Shown: positions 58,272-64,000 of the stretch, one piece after another
How positions within the stretch are numbered: the first letter of the stretch is position 1
Layout: each line of letters starts with the position of its first letter
NCBI RefSeq assembly: GCF_022682495.2
Contig: NC_071399.1
Location: 52,010,873 to 52,074,872 of the forward strand
DNA length: 64,000 nucleotides
Reading direction: 5' to 3'
DNA from: Desmodus rotundus
Lineage: Eukaryota > Chordata > Mammalia > Chiroptera > Phyllostomidae
Position numbers and translations under genes: made by a program
Notes under the pieces: model-generated
Database searches by the model: none
What the model was told of the DNA's origin: nothing
The model's input: the letters and a program-made list of their open reading frames with translations, nothing else

Positions 58272-60681
58272 TTGGGGGCTGTTTCTTTGTCTTCCCCTTG
58301 TTTGTGAGACTCTTCCTGTTAGCCTCTACTTCTTAAGTTCCTCTGTTCTGACCCTCTAGATTTATAGTGTGAACTTCTATGATAGAACGCCTGTGAGATT
58401 CATTGGTACAGTCTCCTTGATCTCCTGAGCTTACTGATCTTGGGCTGTGGTTTATGTTGGCTCTGTGTATGTCTTTGGTTTTTGGTTCTTGTTGGGTCTT
58501 TCTTTGGTGAGTCTTTCCCACCAGCTGGTTATCTGAGGGTCAGTCTGTCCTCCACCTCTTGTTTTCTGTTGTGCAGGTGTGGGCAGGTTGTGTTGGAGCT
58601 GGTTCTTCTGTGTGTACAAGGTTTTGAAGCTTTTCTCTTGCTCTTGTTCAGTTGTTTGTTCTGAGTAATTTCTCCACTATTTAGTTGTATTTCCAGATAG
58701 GTCCTGGGTTGAGTTATTGTGGCTTTCACTCCCTCCTTCACCTTCTTCTGCTCTTATCTGTTGGTGGTTCCTTGTTGGTGGGTTTCCTCTTCCAGGAGGT
58801 ATCACGGTGTTCACAGCTTCTAGCTACTCTTTTTGTGATAGGTTGGAGGGGGAAGGCGAAATGGTTTAGGACAGCAGGAGTGTATTCTATGACATTTAAA
58901 GTACCAGCCCTTAGAGAAGAGATAGGAGATCCTTTGGATATGTATAGTGTTAACTGTGATAATTCACCCATCTAGCCAGTTTTTAGAAAGGGTGGAAAGA
59001 AGATAAGACTTTTGTTTCCCGGGGAAGGATTGTGAGTTGGATCTAGAAAGCTGTGAGCTTGTGGGAGGTCAGATTATGAGGTAACATGAGAGTAAAGGGT
59101 AGAAAATAGGTGTAATGTGTGAGAGTAATAGAGTTAACCACAACAGTAATAAAGTTCAGGAAACAGTGAAGTGGGCTAAGATCTGGGAGGGATTCTGTGT
59201 AGTATTTACAAATGTATGGAACAGATATTATTTACAATAGTAATGGAGCAACAATCATATGACAGAATCTATGTGATCTGGATAACTAGAATAGGGAGTA
59301 TAGGTCCTAGAGTAGTATGCTAATGGAACACAAGTGAAGTGAAAGACAGTTAATTAACAATACACTGTGAAAGAGAGAACAAGGGGAAATCAGTCAAACA
59401 ATGCAAATTAACCAGTCAAGCGAAGAAGCCTAAACAGAAAGAAGAGAGACACAAAAATACTAATAAAATGAGTGATCTAAGAATAATGAAAAAAATAATA
59501 ATACAAATATACAATAAGTTGCAAGTTCTCTGGAGTAGCAAAGTGAAATTTGTTTCAGCTGTTGAGATGCCCCCTCTTTGGGTCCAACTCTGGTCTTTTC
59601 ACAGTTCCAGGTTTTAATGTCTCACTTGCGGGAATTAAAAAAAAAGAGAGAGAGAGAGAAGAAGGAAGGGAGAAGAGATATAAAGGGAAAGAAAGAAGGA
59701 GTAAAGGAGTAGAACAAGAAAGCAGGAAAGAGAGGAATAAGGTGTTAAAAGAAAAACAATAATAAAGAATTACTTTTTTTTTTTAAAGCCTCCTGCTGGC
59801 TTCAAACTGGACAAGCCAGTTTTGCTGGGGGTTTTTGGCTGCAGCCAACTCAGGGGGCCTAGCCCAACTCTCCTCCATTCCTGACCAGCACTCAGGCAGC
59901 CTCCAACCCAGCTGTCCAGCAACCCCCCAACCCACAGGTTCAGGCACTCACCCTCCTCGGGGCTATGGTAGCATGCACGGGGCCTTCCATGGTGCGCACT
60001 CTCCCTGATGCCTCAGATGTGTGCCTAGAGGCCCTCCAAGGTGTGCACTCTCCCCAGTGTTTCAGATTTGGGCTCGATGCCCCCACATCCCCATGGGAAC
60101 GCCAGGCAGCCGGGTGGAGAGGACACTGGAGCTGCTGCTGCAGGAGAATTCCCCAAACTGCCCCCAAGGGTCTTTTTCTTTTTGAGAAAAGCCTCGTGCT
60201 CAGTTCTGCCACTCCATACAAGGAAGGGCCTGTCCTCTCACACAGCCCACCTCTGCAGGTAGACCAGGGACTGTCCAGGTCAGAGCCCAACACAGCCCAA
60301 CTCTCAACTCTCCCCAGCCTGTGCCCACAATCTCCCTGGGTTTACCGCTTCGCCCTTATTCCCCTCCCTGCGACTTCTCAGTGCTGCTCAAGCCTTGTTT
60401 GGCAGGGGAGGGAACCACTAGCTCAGCTTTCTCCCAGGAGTCTGGCTTGGGGCTGCAGTCACCCTGGTCCCTGTGCTGGTCCCAGGGACCTTTTTGTCCT
60501 GAAGCAGTCCCCTTACCATCTGTTTTTTCAGTGTCCTCTATACTTTTTGGTCTCCTACTCATAAACACTAGGGTACTATTGGCTGTTTGCTTTGTTCCTC
60601 AGTAGATCCGCTAGGTGTTTCACCCGTGTGCAGGGGGAAGTGGACTCTGCTCCCACCTATCTCGCCACCATCTTCCCAATC
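58272..60681 (-). promoter_or_regulatory. L1 5' region (5' UTR), about 2.4 kb
   Basis: Everything from ORF1 to the L1 5' end. It has a GC-rich distal part (about 59.79-60.68 kb, promoter-proximal) and an AT-rich part next to ORF1 (58.85-59.55 kb). A purine-rich run on the plus strand at 59637-59720 separates the two. The YY1-like motif 'gccaccatctt' (plus strand 60664-60674) is at the very start of the L1. Frames of up to 199 codons on both strands (59940-60605) are GC-driven and not part of known L1 proteins. This is long next to the roughly 0.9 kb of the human L1 5' UTR. Confidence 0.75.
60664..60674 (-). promoter_or_regulatory. YY1-type site at L1 5' end
   Basis: The minus-strand 'aagatggtggc' sits within about 20 bases of the L1 5' terminus, the position where YY1 sites set transcription initiation in other mammalian L1s. 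Function here is inferred from that. Confidence 0.6.
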
Positions 60682-60697
60682 AAATAGTCAAATATTT

Positions 60698-62328
60698 AAT
60701 TCAACCAGTAATTAATCCAACTGACAACAATTTGAAGTACCCCTTTAAGACACCATGGTATAGTCACAGAGAAGGGTCATAACTCTAGAAAATAAACTGC
60801 TAATGACAAGGCACAAATTTATCTCAGATACATGCTTCTGAGCATTCATTCATACTAACACTAATGTACACCAAGGATACTAGACAGTTTCAATAAAAAT
60901 TAATCTATTAATAAAAATTGGTTGACCAAAAATGTGCATTATGATATGGGACATTTATTAATCACTATAATCAAATCTCACCATATGTTAACACTGACTT
61001 GTGCAGCTTTTTATTGTTTCAAACTTTTCTCCAAAACTCATCCTTTGCTTTTAAACAAGAAAAAAATATTTTTAAAAAGTGAAAGTCACATCTTACGGAA
61101 TACACACTCAGCCTACTGTATTCACTGATCCATAGTTTACCGATGACACTAAAACATTTTTCTACACAGAATTTTAACATTGAAGTTGCAACAAAATACT
61201 AACCCAGTTTCTAAAAATTTGTAGTAGCAGTTTCTTTGCTGAAAAATAAAATTCTACATTACAAGAGATATTGTTCCCTCATGGGAAGTAAAACATTATC
61301 TGCAAATGCACTGATTTCCTTATTTAAAAATTGGAGAAAATTCTTCATTCTTAGTGACAGCATTCAGAATTGAATTATTTCATCAAAATAGGGTGATTTT
61401 TCAAAGCATTCAGAACACAACATAATGACTTTTCAAAAGGAAATTGCCTCACTATATATTTGTACGTGTCTGATATTTTTGCTGTAAGCATTGTTGCCAT
61501 AGATAGCATTAGCTCAAACATTTTACCACCTAACTAATTAGACATTAGGCAATTTTGCTGTAAAAAAGATAAAATCATGAAAAATAAAAGAACATAACAA
61601 AATTAAAATGACTTTATTACAAAACAAAATATTTGAATACATTTAAAATATGTGTAGATTCATGGCAATACTGTGCAAATAACTGATTTTATTTTGTGGG
61701 TTATACCTACGCACTTGTATTTCTTCTATGGGAAATGAGGTTCAACTAACTCTGTTTCCTCAAAGAGAACACTTGGCCTCCCTTTTTCTTCCCAATGTGT
61801 GTTTTTCAAAATAAGAAACCAATTCTTGGGGCAAATCATCATCATCTGGATGAAATGCTAACTATTTTGTTTGACCACCACTACATCTACTAGTCATTGT
61901 GTAGATGATTATGAGGACTGGCTAAGATTTGTATGTAATATAAAAATAGGAGCAACTGGGAGAACTTGTCAATAGAGAAATGAAACCAAACTGACAACTA
62001 GCTTAAATACAGTAAGTCTGCGGAAGGCAGTTGATTGATTTTTCAGTGGAGAAATGAACAAACAAAAACAAACAAATACCTGTCAACCAGTTATTTTTTA
62101 ATTTTTTTACAGGAAAATTGCTTTATGGCCAATTAGTTATGTGGTGAAAATGTGGCAAAAATGTAAAAGTACCTTAACTGTTTGTAGGCTCTTGTGTCAA
62201 TACTATTAGAATTATATTGTTTACCAGAATTCTAAAACACTGTTTTAAAATATAAATAGAACTTATGTTCCCCCAAACTTACACTTTCCCAAGGAATTTA
62301 GAACCAAATTATATTGTTAAATTTGTAA
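60698..62328. other. Repeat-poor AT-rich sequence
   Basis: No gene and no repeat signature over 1.6 kb, unusual for this window. Low CpG and evenly AT-rich. It might hold conserved noncoding sequence or simply be unique intergenic DNA. Confidence 0.35.
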
Positions 62329-62559
62329 CCAAAAATAATCTTTTAAAGATTTTATTCATTTCTTTTTAGACAGGGGAAGGGAGGGAGAGAGAGAGGGAGA
62401 GAAACAATGTGTGGTTGCTTCTTGTGTGCCCCCTACTGGGGACCTGGCCCACAGTCCAGACATGTGCCCTGACTGGGAATCAAACAAGCTATCCTTTGGT
62501 TCGCAGGCTGGCACTCAATCCACTGAGCCACACTAGCCAGAGCCCAAAAATAATTTTTT
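62329..62559 (-). mobile_element. Ves SINE with TSD
   Basis: Reverse-orientation SINE: 'aaagattttattcatttctt' tail, core 'ccctactggggacctggccc', B-box region 'gggaatcaaacaagctatcc', and head 'gagccacactagccagag'. The TSD 'ccaaaaataatctttt' (62329-62344) recurs as 'ccaaaaataatttttt' (62544-62559), one mismatch. Confidence 0.92.
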
Positions 62560-62711
62560 AAAAAATGCTGGCAAGACACTAGGTAGATGACAGAAAAGTG
62601 CAGTTTAAATTGTGAGCTTATAAAAAGATTTTCAGCATTATTGAGTGCTTCTACACTGCTAGGCTAGTAGATGAGGAATGCTACTTGGAAATCAGACCTA
62701 TAGTTGCCAAG

Positions 62712-63130
62712 TGTATTGGGTCGAATGGTGGTCCCCAAAAAGGTTTATCCTCACCTTAATCCCTTGAACCTGTATAAATGACCACATTTAGAAAAGGAGT
62801 CTTTGCAGATGTAATTAAGTTAAGGAAGGATCTAGAGATGAGAAGATCACCCTGGATTATCCTACTAGGCTCTAAATCCAAACTTACAAATTTCTTTTTA
62901 AGAGTCACCTGGAAGAGAGACACAGAGAGAAGACAAGATGGCCACTTGAAGATGGAGGCTGGCGGGTGCCGACAGTCACCTGAAGCTGCAAGAGGCAAGG
63001 ACTGGTTTTTTCCTCTGGAATCTGGAGAGAGCATGGCCAGTACTGCTGTCCAGGTTTCAGTTTTTACCTTCCAGAACTGTAAAAGAATACATTCTGTTTT
63101 AAGCCTCCAATTTGATAGAGCAGGACATTC
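62712..63130 (+). mobile_element. MLT1-like MaLR LTR
   Basis: 'tgtattgggtcgaatggtgg' and 'ccccaaaaaggtttatcctc' start the element. 'gagtctttgcagatgtaatt', 'aagatggccacttgaagatg' and 'ccttccagaactgtaaaaga' follow the MLT1 order to 'tctgttttaagcctccaatt'. Frames of 149 and 202 codons crossing it (62756-63386) are incidental: repeat-derived, without motifs. Confidence 0.75.
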
Positions 63131-64000
63131 AGAGCTTGGGAACAGAAGGCTTACAAGAAACACAGCAGCTGCTTCAAAAATAAACTTCCTGATGTCTCTG
63201 CACATGTTGCACCCTCTCTTTAGACTGTTCTTCCCAGCTCTGTTATTTGGCTATCTCCTACCTTCCCTTTTTATTTGTGCTGCCTCTGATTGTTTTCTAG
63301 ATCAGCCTTACCAGAAAGTCTCTATTATTTTAATCTTTCCAAAGGAATGTTTTTGTATTGTTGTTTTTAAATCTATTTTTAAATAAATTTTATCCTATCT
63401 TTATGGTTTTATTTTTAATATAACTTTTCAGTATTTATTTATCATTTATTTTCCATTGTTTTTTTTTTTCTTTTCTGATATAGGCATTGTCTGTGGGAGG
63501 ATATCCAGAAAGAAGAGGGCGGAGGATGTTGAAATGTCTTTCTCTAGTCCACAGTGTCCTTCAAAAGCTAGCCATGCGTTTGCAGAAGGGTTCATCTAAC
63601 AGAATAGACTCATGTGACTTTTGTAATCCATTGTCTATTTACGTTTGCAAGGTTTATACCAACAGACTTTTTTCATAGTAAATACCCACATTTAATAAGC
63701 TGCCCAGAGGGAATTGTTTAGTCCTGATTAGTATTTCCTTATATTCTGAACAGCAAACTGAAAAGCATGACATTAAAATGTTTTCTCTGGAAGGTATACT
63801 TTCTTCATCAAAAGTAAAACCCTTTCCAATTATGTGTACATGTTATTAAGTACCAGAGTGCTTTAAGTAAAAATTATAAACTGGTGGAAAAAATGTAAAC
63901 AATTCCATGTACCCATCTTATAAACCATTTTACTTCACTCTAATACAACATTGCCTAATCTAGGTTTTGCATTTTTAGAGAATTGAGAAAATGGAGACTC
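63131..64000. other. Unassigned AT-rich sequence
   Basis: No gene or repeat recognised up to the window edge. T-rich stretches at 63340-63480. Confidence 0.35.

Larger units (their letters stand above)
53212..60697 (-). mobile_element. Near-full-length LINE-1, inactive, with TSD
   Basis: A 7.45-kb L1 on the minus strand, 53228-60681. The 3' end at the left shows the A-rich tail as 'aaaaattatttattgctgtt', then the 3' UTR. ORF2 spans about 57.25 down to 53.48 kb, ORF1 58.27 down to about 57.37 kb, and the 5' region reaches about 60.68 kb. The 5' end carries 'aagatggtggcg', a YY1-type site as found at L1 5' ends. An apparent TSD is 'aaatattcaaataatt' (53212-53227) and 'aaatagtcaaatattt' (60682-60697), two mismatches in 16. 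Both ORFs are broken, so it cannot move on its own. Confidence 0.9.

Noticed and set aside
59940..60605. Frames up to 199 codons on both strands
   Set aside because: They lie in the GC-rich L1 5' region, overlap on opposite strands and carry no motif.
62756..63386. Frames of 149 and 202 codons on opposite strands
   Set aside because: Both cross an MLT1-like LTR and neighbouring AT-rich DNA; no domain or codon signal.
1..64000. CRISPR arrays, operons, riboswitches, phage or plasmid features
   Set aside because: The sequence is mammalian nuclear DNA; no regularly spaced direct repeats or bacterial gene organisation occur.

Overview
This is an intergenic or intronic stretch of a mammalian nuclear genome, almost certainly from a bat. 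The main evidence is at least seven copies of a tRNA-derived SINE of the bat Ves type: tRNA-like head, 'ccctactggggacctggcc' core, CT-rich and A/T-rich tail. They lie among mammalian L1, L2, MIR, MaLR LTR, hAT and Tigger repeats. Ves-type SINEs point to the Yangochiroptera; the family or species cannot be fixed from this window. I found no convincing protein-coding gene, no tRNA or rRNA gene and no CRISPR-like array. Nearly all of the longer open frames lie inside transposons or are chance frames. Element names below come from remembered consensus sequences; no search was run.

Layout. 1-15 kb: old DNA transposons (Tigger-like, hAT MER5A/MER58-like), MIR and L2 scraps, two old LTRs, a mariner deletion derivative lying inside a MIR, and three Ves SINEs (2.6, 11.4 and 13.8 kb), all with target-site duplications (TSDs). 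15-28.9 kb: three truncated L1s (15.4-17.1 plus, 20.3-22.5 plus, 27.1-28.9 minus with a Ves SINE nested in it) separated by unassigned sequence. 29-36 kb: an MLT1 LTR, a 211-bp L1 tail and an old L1M fragment. 36.2-39.3 kb: a solo LTR with a perfect 6-bp TSD, split by an L1 that has its own 16-bp TSD and an internal deletion removing the reverse-transcriptase active-site box. 39.5-44.6 kb: a Ves SINE, an L1M tail, a GC-rich gene-like island of unknown identity (42.2-43.3 kb), a tiny L1 with a 5' inversion, a two-unit tandem duplication and an L1-tail/hAT junction. 44.6-53.2 kb: mostly unassigned AT-rich sequence. 53.2-60.7 kb: a structurally near-full-length but dead L1 on the minus strand with an apparent 16-bp TSD. 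60.7-64 kb: repeat-poor AT-rich sequence, one Ves SINE and an MLT1 LTR.

Nothing here works together as an operon or pathway. The value of the window is its layered insertion history: SINEs in MIRs and L1s, mariner in MIR, Tigger in MIR, and L1 in an ERV LTR. I did not find a new biological system. The best leads are the unexplained GC-rich island, the long L1 5' region, the L1 rearrangements, and a few AT-rich segments that look like conserved noncoding elements.
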